A stretch of DNA of 27,338 bases, taken from the NCBI GenBank assembly GCA_031260545.1, contig JAIRJQ010000005.1, forward strand, positions 1-27,338. The letters are read 5' to 3'. Under the pieces are notes generated by a model. The model ran no database searches. It had not been told where the DNA came from and saw only the letters and a program-made list of their open reading frames with translations. Made by a program: the position numbers and the translations under genes. Source of the DNA: Methanomassiliicoccaceae archaeon (GTDB taxonomy: Archaea; Thermoplasmatota; Thermoplasmata; Methanomassiliicoccales; Methanomethylophilaceae). Below, one piece after another: positions 1 through 8,449 of the stretch (the first letter of the stretch is position 1; each line of letters opens with the position of its first letter).

Positions 1-100
1 GTTTCATCTTCATGATCTTGTATCCACTCTTGGACAGTTTGATCTTCTTCTTTACCTCCATCAAAGCGGAGCGGGTAGGTGTTATCTCTTGTGCGGGCAT
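1..100 (-). CDS. atpD: A-type ATP synthase subunit D, N-terminus only (cut by window edge)
   Basis: Reading the minus strand from an ATG at 98-100 gives 33 residues beginning MPAQEITPTRSALMEVKKKI and continuing with a Lys-rich helix. This matches the start of A/V-type ATPase subunit D, the central rotor stalk that forms a coiled coil inside the A3B3 head; family members share a 'TR..L..LK..L' start. The start lies 4 nt past the TGA of atpB, and D follows B in archaeal operons. The rest of the gene lies outside the window. Only the N-terminal helix is seen, so the name rests on that short match plus gene order. Confidence 0.85.
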   Translation of the reverse strand, partial: MPAQEITPTRSALMEVKKKIKLSKSGYKIMKMK

Positions 101-104
101 TGTC

Positions 105-1481
105 TCAACTCTGGAGGTACTTCTCCTGGTACTTACGGTCGATCCTTGTCAGCTGGTCCTTGGACAGCGATTTCAGGATGTCCCATGCTATCGCAAGCGT
201 ATCCTCGATCGATCTGTCCTCTTCGTGTTTCTGACGGACCACGCGGTCCTCGAAAAGATCGGCGAAGTCAAGGAGCCTTCTGTCCTTCTCAGATAACGAT
301 TCTTTACCGACGATGGCCACCAGTCCGCGAAGGTCCTTTCCTTCTGCGTACGCAGCGTACAGCTGGTCTGAGACCGCTTTATGATCTTCTCTCGTCTTAC
401 CGGGACCGACACCTGCGTTCATTAATCTGCTGAGAGATGATGAAACGTTCACCGGCGGATATATGCCGGCGCGGTGCAGATCTCTTGACATAACGATCTG
501 TCCTTCCGTGATGTATCCGGAAAGGTCAGGGATCGGATGTGTGATATCGTCTCCGGGCATTGATAATATCGGAATTTGAGTGATGCTTCCCTTTTTGCCT
601 TTTATCCTGCCTGCACGTTCGTATAACTGTGCTAAGTCAGTATACATGTAACCGGGATATCCCCTTCTTCCGGGAACTTCCTCACGCGCTGCACCTACCT
701 GTCTTAACGCTTCGCAGTAGTTCGTAAGATCGGTCATAATGACCAACACTTGCATGTCAAGCTCGAATGCCATGTATTCCGCCGTCGTGAGACCAAGACG
801 CGGGGTAACGATACGCTCGATAGCAGGGTCATCGGCTAAGTTAAGGAACACCACTGCGTTCTTTAATGCGCCTGTTCTCTCGAACTCTTTCATGAATGAC
901 TGTTTCTCTTCGTTTGTTATGCCCATCGCAACGAACACCACGGCGAATTCTTCGTCCTTGCCGCGAACCTTTGCCTGTCTGGCTATTTGCATCGCAAGGT
1001 CGTTGTGCGGAAGACCTGCCGCAGAGAATATCGGAAGTTTCTGACCGCGGACGAGAGTGTTCATTCCGTCTATTGTTGAAACTCCGGTCTGAATGAAGTC
1101 TGCGGGGTTGTCCCTTGCCCAAGGATTTATCGCTGCTCCGACAATATCGAGTTTCTTTTCAGGGGTGATCGCGGGTCCGCCGTCCAGCGGCTCGCCGCTT
1201 CCTGTCAATACACGGCCCAGCATGTCCTTCGAAACAGGCATCTTCATCGTTTCGCCAAGGAATCTTACGGATGCGTTCCTGTCGATACCCGTTGTTTTCT
1301 CGAATATCTGAACCACGACCATATCATCCGATGAATCGAGGACCTGACCTCTTTTTACCGATCCGTCCGATAATTTTACGCTTACCAGTTCCTGATACGA
1401 GATCGGCTCCGTGTTCTTGACGAATACGAGCGGACCTGCTATCTCGGATATAGTCTTGTACTCTTTGGATACGTTGCTCAT
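105..1481 (-). CDS. atpB: A-type ATP synthase subunit B (regulatory nucleotide-binding subunit)
   Basis: 458 residues, the normal length for archaeal subunit B. This non-catalytic subunit alternates with A in the A3B3 head on the cytoplasmic side. Visible family marks are the N-terminal beta-barrel (ISEIAGPLVFV), the central domain with STIDGMNTLVRGQKLPIFSA, where the A-subunit P-loop is replaced by a non-canonical loop as expected for B, and VPGRRGYPGYMYTDLAQLYERAGR. The ATG at 1479-1481 follows the atpA TGA by 3 nt and is preceded by a G-rich ribosome-binding stretch (GGGGGTG) inside the end of atpA, so the two genes are probably translationally coupled. Nothing is broken or missing. Confidence 0.97.
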   Translation of the reverse strand: MSNVSKEYKTISEIAGPLVFVKNTEPISYQELVSVKLSDGSVKRGQVLDSSDDMVVVQIFEKTTGIDRNASVRFLGETMKMPVSKDMLGRVLTGSGEPLDGGPAITPEKKLDIVGAAINPWARDNPADFIQTGVSTIDGMNTLVRGQKLPIFSAAGLPHNDLAMQIARQAKVRGKDEEFAVVFVAMGITNEEKQSFMKEFERTGALKNAVVFLNLADDPAIERIVTPRLGLTTAEYMAFELDMQVLVIMTDLTNYCEALRQVGAAREEVPGRRGYPGYMYTDLAQLYERAGRIKGKKGSITQIPILSMPGDDITHPIPDLSGYITEGQIVMSRDLHRAGIYPPVNVSSSLSRLMNAGVGPGKTREDHKAVSDQLYAAYAEGKDLRGLVAIVGKESLSEKDRRLLDFADLFEDRVVRQKHEEDRSIEDTLAIAWDILKSLSKDQLTRIDRKYQEKYLQS

Positions 1482-1484
1482 CGA

Positions 1485-3212
1485 TCACACCCCCAGTCCT
1501 GCGAACTCTTTGTCGAGGTCCGCGTCCACTGCTTCATATTCCTGGTCAATGTTCGTTTCGTATTTTGCCATCGCCAGTCTCTGTTTTGCCGGCACCGAGG
1601 CGATCTTGATCACCTGTGCGCCGCCCACTAACGCTTTGTCAGCAAGGTCAGAGTACTTCTTGATGAGTTTCATCAGCTTGTACTGCCGCGGCATCGGACA
1701 GAACGTGTCCACCGGGTGGTACGCGTTCTGCTGCAGGAATATCTCTCTTATCATCCTTGCCACTTCGAGGGTTACCTTCTGCTCATCCGGTAACGCGTCG
1801 GAACCGACGAGCTGCACAATTTCCTGCAGTTCCGATTCCTTCTGGAGGATCTGCATCGCCCATTCTCTGAGCGCCGGGAAATCGTCAGCGACATTCGCTG
1901 AGTACCAGCCCCTCAACTGTTTGTCGTAAAGTGAATACGAAGTTAACCAGTTAATGGCCGGGAAGTGTCTCCTCTCTCTCAGCTTCGTGTCTAACGCCCA
2001 GAACACACGCACAATGCGTAACGTGTTCTGTGTGACCGGTTCAGAAAGATCTCCTCCGGGCGGCGAAACTGCGCCGATGACCGAGATGGATCCCTCGGCG
2101 TTCCCGAGCGTCTTACATCTGCACGCACGCTCGTAGAATTCTGATAACCTTCCGGCAAGATACGCGGGATAACCTTCCTCTCCGGGCATCTCCTCTAATC
2201 TCGAGGATATCTCTCTCATGGCCTCCGCCCATCTTGATGTGGAGTCGGCCATTAACGAGACGTTATATCCCATGTCCCTGTAATATTCTGCTATTGTCAT
2301 TCCCGTGTAAACGGATGCCTCACGCGCAGCCACTGGCATGTTTGATGTGTTTGCGATAAGAACTGTCCTGTTCATTAACGGGTTACCTGATTTCGGGTCC
2401 TCGAGGTGCGGGAATTCTGTAAGAACTTCTGTCATCTCGTTACCGCGCTCGCCGCATCCTATGTAGACGACGATCTCGGCATCTGACCATTTTGCAAGCT
2501 GCTGCTGCGTGACCGTCTTACCGGTACCGAATCCTCCGGGGATCGCGGCTGCACCGCCCTTTGCCAGCGGGAACATCGTGTCAAGGACACGCTGTCCGGT
2601 CACTAACGGAATGTCAGGCTGGAACTTTTCTTTCACGGGCCTCGGGTCACGGACGGGCCATTTCTGCATCATCATGATATCATTACCGTCTATGACGGCG
2701 ATCGTTTCCTCAACGGTGAAACTGCCTTCCTTTATGCTTGAGACCTTTCCCTTCATTTTCGGAGGCACCATTATCCTGTGCTCCATGGTCCCTTCCATCA
2801 CCGTACCGATGACCTGGCCTGCGGTGACCTCGTCGCCTTTCTTCACAATGGGTTTGAATTCCCATTTCTTCTTTCTGTCCAATCCAGGCGCGGCGACGCC
2901 GCGGAAGATATAATCCCCCATCTGATCCTTGAGTACCGGAAGGGGTCTCTGAATCCCGTCATAAACGGAGGACAGAAGTCCCGGTCCCAATTCCGCAACG
3001 AGGGGGTGGCCGGTGTTCGAGACCGGTTCTCCCGGTCTTACGCCGGACGTATCCTCATAAACCTGGATGATCGTGTGGTCTCCCACAATCTTGATGACCT
3101 CTCCCATGAGCTTCTCGTTCCCTACTTGTACCACGTCGTACATTTTCGGCGATATGCCCGCGGCGGTCACTACGGGCCCTGCGACCCTGTATATCACACC
3201 TTCTTTTTTCAT
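1485..3212 (-). CDS. atpA: A-type ATP synthase catalytic subunit A
   Basis: 575 residues, close to the usual length of intein-free archaeal subunit A. It hydrolyses or makes ATP in the A1 head. Seen in the sequence: N-terminal barrel (1-70), the A-specific non-homologous insertion (about 110-190), Walker A at 226-233 (GGFGTGKT), GCGERGNE at 252-259 with the catalytic Glu, and the MADSTSRWAEAMREISSRLEEMPGEEGYPAYL stretch. The Walker A reads PGGFGTGKT where many relatives have PGPFGSGKT; the catalytic Lys232 is kept. The ATG directly abuts the atpF TAA, and GAGG lies 8 nt upstream. No intein interrupts the P-loop, a common intein site in this gene. Confidence 0.97.
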   Translation of the reverse strand: MKKEGVIYRVAGPVVTAAGISPKMYDVVQVGNEKLMGEVIKIVGDHTIIQVYEDTSGVRPGEPVSNTGHPLVAELGPGLLSSVYDGIQRPLPVLKDQMGDYIFRGVAAPGLDRKKKWEFKPIVKKGDEVTAGQVIGTVMEGTMEHRIMVPPKMKGKVSSIKEGSFTVEETIAVIDGNDIMMMQKWPVRDPRPVKEKFQPDIPLVTGQRVLDTMFPLAKGGAAAIPGGFGTGKTVTQQQLAKWSDAEIVVYIGCGERGNEMTEVLTEFPHLEDPKSGNPLMNRTVLIANTSNMPVAAREASVYTGMTIAEYYRDMGYNVSLMADSTSRWAEAMREISSRLEEMPGEEGYPAYLAGRLSEFYERACRCKTLGNAEGSISVIGAVSPPGGDLSEPVTQNTLRIVRVFWALDTKLRERRHFPAINWLTSYSLYDKQLRGWYSANVADDFPALREWAMQILQKESELQEIVQLVGSDALPDEQKVTLEVARMIREIFLQQNAYHPVDTFCPMPRQYKLMKLIKKYSDLADKALVGGAQVIKIASVPAKQRLAMAKYETNIDQEYEAVDADLDKEFAGLGV

Positions 3213-3518
3213 TTAATCATCCTCTGTTTTGTATAAATCAACGCCAATCGCTCTTTTTACTCTCTCTCGGAGGTCACTCTCATCTTTTCCCACCGGCACG
3301 ACCACGGGCTGGATCATGTCCAGAACGCGGCTCCTCAGCTGCGGTGACAGCAGCTGGAGGTCCTTTGAATCTACTGCGAGAATACCCACCGAACTGGTGG
3401 ATACCGCTTCCAGCATCTTCTTCTCGTAATCTTCGGGTGTTGCGACGAAAACTCTCCTGAGCCCCGCCAGCCTGAACCCGAGAACGAACTCTTCACTCCC
3501 GATAACTGCTATCTCCAT
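3213..3518 (-). CDS. atpF: A-type ATP synthase subunit F
   Basis: 101 residues, standard for subunit F, a small CheY-like alpha/beta protein in the central stalk that contacts D. The start MEIAVIGSEEFVLGFRLAG is the typical 'GD.....GFRLAG' beginning of the family, and a C-terminal helix follows (ESDLRERVKRAIGVDL). The ATG lies immediately after the atpC TAA and is preceded by GGTGAT in the end of atpC. The order C-F-A is as in other archaeal operons. Confidence 0.95.
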   Translation of the reverse strand: MEIAVIGSEEFVLGFRLAGLRRVFVATPEDYEKKMLEAVSTSSVGILAVDSKDLQLLSPQLRSRVLDMIQPVVVPVGKDESDLRERVKRAIGVDLYKTEDD

Positions 3519-4586
3519 TTACATCACCAGTAGTCCTTTGATGGTGTCTCTGTCAATTCCGCTCTCAATGCCTCTTGCTATCGTTCTTATGTTATCGACC
3601 TCGATTTTTTTATGGATCATGTAATCGAGAACGGGAATAACTGACAGCGGGTAAAGATGTGAGAACTTCTTTGCCTGCCCTATATGATATTTCTTCATAC
3701 CGGCCACGAGATCCTTTAGCGATTTGGTCTCCGCGTCCAGCGCCTCTTTGATGTCTTCGTAGAAATCGAGTTGCGCCAAATCATTCGCCATTGCTGAAAT
3801 GGATTCAGCGTTGGCAAGCTGTGTGGCCAGCTTTTTGTCTATCTGCTTTCCTCCGGGGATGATATATTCCATCACATCGTCCCCGCGTATCCCTTCCGCC
3901 TTAAGGATCAGGATCGTCTCAAGGTTCACTGTATCTATTTCCTTCCTGACAAAATCCTGGAACAGACGCTTCGGTCTTGCTGACGGATCTATGCTTCTGA
4001 GAAGTCTCTTGTAATACAGTTTGTCGAGATAATCTTCAATGCTCCTCAGGTGACCGTCCGCCTTGTACGTATTGATCACGTCTGGTGCGATCTCAAGATG
4101 CTTCATCTTTTCAAACTCGGCGATTATCTCTTTATCTGTGTCCAATGAGAGAAGTCTTTCCAGCATCGCTTCATCCAGCTTGCCTGCGGGAACGAGGTCC
4201 TCTTTTATGCTCTCAATATCCACACCGTATGTTTTTCCGCGCAAAATGACTTTTAAATTCCACAGATCCCACTTTGTGAGATATGCGGATACCATTTGGC
4301 GTAATTCTCCCTGCGTGAATAATAGGATGGTGCTGAATGTCCTTGCCATGTTCCTGTAAGTTGCATGCTCGATAAGATCGATACCTCCGATCCTTCCGGC
4401 AAACTCCTCCATTTCCTTCTGATATCCTGATTCCCCTATGAACCTGGATATCTCAGGCAAGCTCATCATCAGCATCTTAGCATATGCCTCGTCGCCCATG
4501 AGAGCGGCCTTCTTGGCCTTTACCTTAGCTGCTGCAGCTGCATAGTTCGCATTTGCAGAACCTTTGCGTCCGAACATGAACCTCAC
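3519..4586 (-). CDS. atpC: A-type ATP synthase subunit C
   Basis: 355 residues. Subunit C (eukaryotic d homologue) is the socket that joins the central stalk to the membrane K ring. The middle and C-terminal parts carry the helical repeats of vATP-synt_AC39 proteins (e.g. YRNMARTFSTILLFTQGELRQMVSAYLTKWDLWNLKVILRGK, a recurring 'WDLWNLK.ILRGK' signature). The start chosen is a GTG at 4584-4586 that overlaps the atpE TGA by 4 nt; an ATG three codons later (Met4) is an alternative. The N-terminal stretch before residue 35 is Ala/Lys-rich and less conserved. Confidence 0.93.
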   Translation of the reverse strand: MRFMFGRKGSANANYAAAAAKVKAKKAALMGDEAYAKMLMMSLPEISRFIGESGYQKEMEEFAGRIGGIDLIEHATYRNMARTFSTILLFTQGELRQMVSAYLTKWDLWNLKVILRGKTYGVDIESIKEDLVPAGKLDEAMLERLLSLDTDKEIIAEFEKMKHLEIAPDVINTYKADGHLRSIEDYLDKLYYKRLLRSIDPSARPKRLFQDFVRKEIDTVNLETILILKAEGIRGDDVMEYIIPGGKQIDKKLATQLANAESISAMANDLAQLDFYEDIKEALDAETKSLKDLVAGMKKYHIGQAKKFSHLYPLSVIPVLDYMIHKKIEVDNIRTIARGIESGIDRDTIKGLLVM

Positions 4587-5140
4587 CCGAAGAGGATGTC
4601 AGACAAGCCCTTCATCTCCCGGTCCCAAACGGTCTGAAGTAACGTTCTGTACTGCATGTCCACCTGTATCGTACCGTCCTTGCTCTCAAGGATCAGTCCG
4701 CCGGTTATGCTGTTCAGCTTTTCAAGCTTGGAGACACCTATGTCCTCTGCCGTTATCGTTTCATCTTTAGCACAATACGCCTTCGGGTCGTCGATCACCT
4801 TTTTCGCGGCGGCGACCATCTGTTTGTACTGTTTCTTTCTGGTGGCCGCGGATGCGGTCTCCAGTGACGCTAAGGATTCAGCAAAGGCCTTCTCGAGTAT
4901 CTCCCTTCTCTTGGAAAGAACGATCTTCTTGCTCTCTAACTCTGCGGAAGAGAGCATCTGGCGGCCGAGCTGCTCAATTGCTTCTTTGAGCCTCTTGTCC
5001 TCTTTTGATTTCATGTCGGATATCACAGCGTCCGCTTCTGCCATTATTTTGGCTACTTCAGCATCACGGCCGGCCTCTATCGAAGCGACCGCTGCCCTCG
5101 CGGAATCCCTGATGTCCTTCGTTACGTTATCCAATGCCAT
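4583..5140 (-). CDS. atpE: A-type ATP synthase subunit E (peripheral stalk)
   Basis: 185 residues from the ATG at 5138-5140 (MALDNVTKDIRDSARAAVAS). An N-terminal coiled coil rich in Ala, Glu and Lys (about 5-90) is followed by a globular C-terminal part ending in DREMKGLSDILFG. With H it forms the peripheral stalk that stops the head rotating. The open frame runs 33 codons further upstream, but that part is Cys/Arg/Ser-rich and antiparallel to the end of atpK. The ATG at 5140 has GAGG 7 nt upstream, which decides the start. Confidence 0.93.
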   Translation of the reverse strand: MALDNVTKDIRDSARAAVASIEAGRDAEVAKIMAEADAVISDMKSKEDKRLKEAIEQLGRQMLSSAELESKKIVLSKRREILEKAFAESLASLETASAATRKKQYKQMVAAAKKVIDDPKAYCAKDETITAEDIGVSKLEKLNSITGGLILESKDGTIQVDMQYRTLLQTVWDREMKGLSDILFG

Positions 5141-5156
5141 GGAACGGCCTCGTTCT

Positions 5157-5399
5157 TTAACTACCCATTCCAGGCAACACGAACATACATAGGATAGCAA
5201 CGACCAGACCGAAGATGACGATCGTCTCCGGCAACACAATCAGCACGATACACTTACCGAAGAGACTCATGTCCTCGGTGATCGCACCGACCGCTGCGGC
5301 ACCCACATCTTTCTGTCCCAGACCTGTGCCGATACCTGCAAGGCCTACGGCCAAGCCTGCACCGACAGCTATTAGTCCTAATCCTGCATCTACCACCAT
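5157..5399 (-). CDS. atpK: A-type ATP synthase membrane rotor subunit K (proteolipid)
   Basis: 80 residues forming one two-helix hairpin (about 5-38 and 47-75), i.e. the single-hairpin archaeal type and not a duplicated or triplicated one. It builds the ion-carrying c/K ring. Helix 1 carries the Gly/Ala repeat GLAVGLAGIGTGLGQKD; helix 2 has LPETIVIFG with the ion-binding carboxylate Glu58. The Na+-ring signature ETQ..Y seen in sodium-coupled homologues is here ETIVIF, so proton coupling is more likely (inference). GAGGT lies 6 nt before the ATG, and the gene begins 2 nt after the end of atpI. Confidence 0.95.
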   Translation of the reverse strand: MVVDAGLGLIAVGAGLAVGLAGIGTGLGQKDVGAAAVGAITEDMSLFGKCIVLIVLPETIVIFGLVVAILCMFVLPGMGS

Positions 5400-5401
5400 T
5401 T

Positions 5402-7468
5402 TTATACCTCTGTTTCTACGATTTTTGTGTTTTTACGTTTTATCTCGAGCGGTTCATATTCTTTACCGCCTCCGACATAGAACTTTGACATCATCTCCAC
5501 GTACTGCAACCTTAACGCGTGCAGACCTGCAGACAATATCGCCAATGTCCAGATCATAAGATGACCTACGACGAATACAATGGCCGCAGGTACTATTCCG
5601 ATAGGCCCTGCGCCGGCCATCATTATCAATGCGATGTAGTTGAATGCCAGCGCCATGCCCGCTTTGGACATGCCGATGGCTGTTAAACGAGCATACGAAA
5701 GTATGTTGCCCATTAGACTCGGAAGTTCCATGATCGCCTGCGCGCCCTCTTTCTTCATGGTCACTACAGTGCCCACTACGATGAGGACTATGGCCGCGAT
5801 GACCTTGATCATCACGATGGTATCTAGGAACGATGCACCGGAGATGAGCACATCCGTCAGGCCCCAGCAGAACAGGACTATTCCGACGAACGACATCATC
5901 CATCCGCCCTTCTCGAAGAACGCCTCTTTCGTGCCGTGCTGCATCCTTATGTTAGCGAATCCCAGCGCGTATCCGATGAAGATGTGCATGATACCTATGT
6001 ATATGCTGATCTTCAGCAGGAATGACACATCATACAGCTTGCTGATGCCTTCACCCGGGTGAGCTATACCGGGGAACACATGGAACCAGTCAGGGAACGT
6101 AACGTTAAGCAGGGTCTCCCATGTATATGCCAATGCATTCGGGTCCGTGGGATATGCGTTGTGGCCTATGAAATGTATCCCGAACATCTCGCCGAACATG
6201 AAGAACCCGAAGATGAACGCCCATATCCCTCCGAAGAAGAGTACTGTCGCTATTGCGCGGAAATCTTTGTGTTTGGCTGTCTTAAGACCGAACAGACCCA
6301 GTATTATGAATGGTATCGCATAACCAATGTCGCCCACCATAAAACCAAAGAATAACGGGAAGAATATGCTCAGTACCACCGTCGGATCTATCTCGTGGTA
6401 TTTGGGAGCGGATAACAATTTAACGGGGTGCTCGAAGTTCTTTACGTACGGACCATGCTTCATCTGCGTCGGCGTCTCTTTGAACCTGGGCTCTGCGTGC
6501 TCCACATCGTGGAGACTTCTTGAGCGGTCCTCCTGAACTTCGGTGTAAATGTTGCCGTCCATCTTTTTGTCCATTCCCGCGATAACGGCGGCGACATTCT
6601 TGGTCGGCACCCATGCGTCTATGACGAATGAGAATTCGCTTGCAGCGATACGTAACGGTAACGAGCCTTTCGCTTCGTTGATCGAGAGCTCCTCATCCAG
6701 GACCAGAATGTCATCATGGTGCTTCTCTTTGAGCGAGGCAAGCTCTTTCTCCACTTCGCCGAGCTCTGTGTTGAATGCGACTATGTTCGCATCAGCCTCC
6801 GCGATCGCGGCGTTCACGGGACCGGTCCCCGTGGGGAGCGGTATCTCTGTGTATTCGAAATCGGTCAGTATACGGACGGCATTGTCCCTTTCGCTCTTCT
6901 TTACGAACAGCGCGATCGTCCTTGTCTCATCCTTCTTGCCCGCTTTCCCGGATACGAACAGTTCCGAATCCGCTATCACGGACAGTGCGGACGTCGGATC
7001 GGCCTTCACGGAACCCACCATTACGGCGACGGAATCGTATCCTCTGTACAGATCGATATCCACCGGGATGCCGGCAATTTTGGAAAGGTCCTCTTTCTTT
7101 AATCTTTCTTCTGTGATCTTCTGAACGACGGCATTCTTTTTATCGAGCACCTTGAAAACGGCCCCGGTGATGGATTCGGTGCAGTTCGATGTTATTTTAG
7201 CATGCACATCCTTTACGGACATGACGTCATCATTCTCATCATCCGCTTTTATCCCGAGCTCCTTTTCCGCTGCTTTTAATGAAAGTAATCTCTCCGACGC
7301 CTTTTCGGTGTACGGTCTTGAAGAACCTATCGAGAATCCCTCGTCGGTGCCGACGGTGTGGTCGATCAGGTGGATAAGTTTCAGCTCGTACAAAGCATCG
7401 ATCGCTTGGTCGAGGCGTGATTTGTTGCCCACGATCACAATCCTACTCATCGGCTCAGGAAGTAACAT
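5402..7468 (-). CDS. atpI: A-type ATP synthase subunit I (membrane stator, a-subunit)
   Basis: 688 residues, normal for archaeal subunit I. The cytoplasmic N-terminal half (to about 360) contains a coiled-coil arm that grips the peripheral stalks. The C-terminal half has about seven or eight membrane helices, starting near VVLSIFFPLFFGFMVGDIGY. The essential half-channel arginine is visible as Arg594 in GNILSYARLTAIGMSK, with a second conserved Arg in LHALRLQYVE. The ATG at 7468 overlaps atpH by 14 nt and has GAGAGG upstream; an ATG six codons later (MSRIVIVG, 7450) starts where relatives usually do but lacks a ribosome site. Either is possible. Confidence 0.95.
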   Translation of the reverse strand: MLLPEPMSRIVIVGNKSRLDQAIDALYELKLIHLIDHTVGTDEGFSIGSSRPYTEKASERLLSLKAAEKELGIKADDENDDVMSVKDVHAKITSNCTESITGAVFKVLDKKNAVVQKITEERLKKEDLSKIAGIPVDIDLYRGYDSVAVMVGSVKADPTSALSVIADSELFVSGKAGKKDETRTIALFVKKSERDNAVRILTDFEYTEIPLPTGTGPVNAAIAEADANIVAFNTELGEVEKELASLKEKHHDDILVLDEELSINEAKGSLPLRIAASEFSFVIDAWVPTKNVAAVIAGMDKKMDGNIYTEVQEDRSRSLHDVEHAEPRFKETPTQMKHGPYVKNFEHPVKLLSAPKYHEIDPTVVLSIFFPLFFGFMVGDIGYAIPFIILGLFGLKTAKHKDFRAIATVLFFGGIWAFIFGFFMFGEMFGIHFIGHNAYPTDPNALAYTWETLLNVTFPDWFHVFPGIAHPGEGISKLYDVSFLLKISIYIGIMHIFIGYALGFANIRMQHGTKEAFFEKGGWMMSFVGIVLFCWGLTDVLISGASFLDTIVMIKVIAAIVLIVVGTVVTMKKEGAQAIMELPSLMGNILSYARLTAIGMSKAGMALAFNYIALIMMAGAGPIGIVPAAIVFVVGHLMIWTLAILSAGLHALRLQYVEMMSKFYVGGGKEYEPLEIKRKNTKIVETEV

Positions 7469-7787
7469 TTAGGGTCCTCTCGAATTCTTTATTCAAAAAA
7501 TCTTTGACATCGGGCATCTTTCCCGCGGCCGCCTTCTCAAGGTCCCTCGCCTCAGCGACGCCGACGTTAAGGATCTCGTCGCGTTTCACCGCAAGTTTCT
7601 CCTTCTCCTTAAGGACGGCGTTCTCGGATTTCTCGCGCATCTTAGCTTCTGCGGTCTGAATTTTACCGACTGAATCCCTGCGGGCGTTGGCAATAGATGT
7701 CTTCTTGTCCGCCTCTGCCGTTTCGACCGCTACCTTCGCGTCCGCTTCGGCTTTTTTTATTTCTGTAAGTATGTCAGTTCGACTCAA
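7455..7787 (-). CDS. atpH: A-type ATP synthase subunit H (peripheral stalk)
   Basis: 110 residues that are almost entirely a charged coiled coil (ILTEIKKAEADAKVAVETAEA onward), as in the ~100-residue subunit H that pairs with E in the peripheral stalk. It is first in the operon, the usual place for H. The start is a TTG at 7785-7787 with GGGGAG 6 nt upstream; no ATG is available near it. A rare TTG start on the first gene of a highly expressed operon is notable. Assignment rests on coiled-coil composition and position, since sequence conservation in this family is low. Confidence 0.9.
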   Translation of the reverse strand: MSRTDILTEIKKAEADAKVAVETAEADKKTSIANARRDSVGKIQTAEAKMREKSENAVLKEKEKLAVKRDEILNVGVAEARDLEKAAAGKMPDVKDFLNKEFERTLNVTS

Positions 7788-7848
7788 ATTAAACTCCCCG
7801 ACCTTATTCGAGACCCGATAGCGGTGTTCCTACTTAAGCGTAATTGTA

Positions 7849-7866
7849 CTTTTTTTTTATTTAACA
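7849..7866 (-). promoter_or_regulatory. Probable promoter of the ATP synthase operon
   Basis: On the minus strand GTTAAATAAAAAAAAAG provides an A/T-rich TATA-like box about 65 nt before the atpH TTG. Transcription starting ~25 nt downstream would leave a leader of about 40 nt containing the GGGGAG ribosome site. The surrounding 130-nt gap (7788-7917) holds no gene. The exact box is uncertain because the whole stretch is A-rich. Confidence 0.5.
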
Positions 7867-7894
7867 TTGCTTATTAAAATTATTGAACGGCGCT

Positions 7895-7914
7895 AAAAAC
7901 TGTGCTTGAAACAG
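7895..7914 (-). terminator. Weak hairpin plus T-run after the dCMP deaminase gene
   Basis: Just past the deaminase stop on the minus strand, CTGT-TTCAAGC-ACAG can fold into a short 4-bp hairpin followed directly by TTTTT. The stem is weak; the T-run alone may suffice for archaeal termination. Confidence 0.4.
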
Positions 7915-7917
7915 CGT

Positions 7918-8376
7918 TCACTGGGTACTTTTCGGCGTGAACTTTCTTACCGTCACACTGGTCTCATCGAACAGCATCTTTGACAGGTCGTCGGTGTAAC
8001 CGTTAGAATACACGATCTCCCTTATACCGGCGTTTATCAGGATCTTGGCGCACATCGAGCACGGGAATGTTGTTGTGTATATCGTCCCGCCGTCGATGCT
8101 TATACCGAAGTACGCGGCCTGTATGACCGCATTCTGCTCTGCATGCACGCCTCTGCATAATTCGTGCCTCGTTCCGGACGGTATCTTTTCCTGTTCCCGT
8201 ATGCAGCCGTGGTCCTCGCAATGTTTCGTTCCCTTCGGCGAACCGTTGTACCCTGTCGTCAGAACACGTTTGTCCTTAACAATAACGGCGCCCACCTGCC
8301 GTCTTACGCATGTTGACCGTCTTGAAATGAGCTGTGCCATCTCCATGAAATATGTGTCATTATCGGGCCTGTTCAT
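7918..8376 (-). CDS. Deoxycytidylate (dCMP) deaminase family protein
   Basis: 152 residues. Catalytic zinc motifs of the cytidine/deoxycytidylate deaminase fold are visible: His78-Ala-Glu80 (GVHAEQNA) and Cys106-x-x-Cys109 (PCSMC). Additional Cys/His around 23-58 (STCVRR, KHCEDHGC) resemble the second zinc site of phage and ComEB-type dCMP deaminases. Expected reaction: dCMP to dUMP, feeding thymidylate synthesis. The ATG at 8374-8376 lies about 25 nt after a TATA-like element, so the message is probably leaderless. It is divergent from the signal peptidase gene across a 73-nt shared promoter. The substrate is inferred from family and length. Confidence 0.9.
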   Translation of the reverse strand: MNRPDNDTYFMEMAQLISRRSTCVRRQVGAVIVKDKRVLTTGYNGSPKGTKHCEDHGCIREQEKIPSGTRHELCRGVHAEQNAVIQAAYFGISIDGGTIYTTTFPCSMCAKILINAGIREIVYSNGYTDDLSKMLFDETSVTVRKFTPKSTQ

Positions 8377-8395
8377 GTATACCGTTAATAACAGA

Positions 8396-8430
8396 GTGAT
8401 ATATGCATCTTCCGTGCCTCTTTAATATGA
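8396..8430. promoter_or_regulatory. Divergent TATA boxes for dCMP deaminase and signal peptidase
   Basis: GATATATGC (about 8399-8407) reads as GCATATATC on the minus strand, 25 nt before the deaminase ATG. TTTAATATG (8421-8429) on the plus strand lies 21-29 nt before the GTG of the signal peptidase. Both distances fit leaderless transcripts. The whole intergenic space is only 73 nt. Confidence 0.5.
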
Positions 8431-8449
8431 ATCCGTTATATCGTATAAC

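Noticed and set aside
5141..5239. 33-codon N-terminal extension of atpE
   Set aside because: Cys/Arg/Ser-rich sequence overlapping atpK; the ATG at 5140 has a GAGG site.
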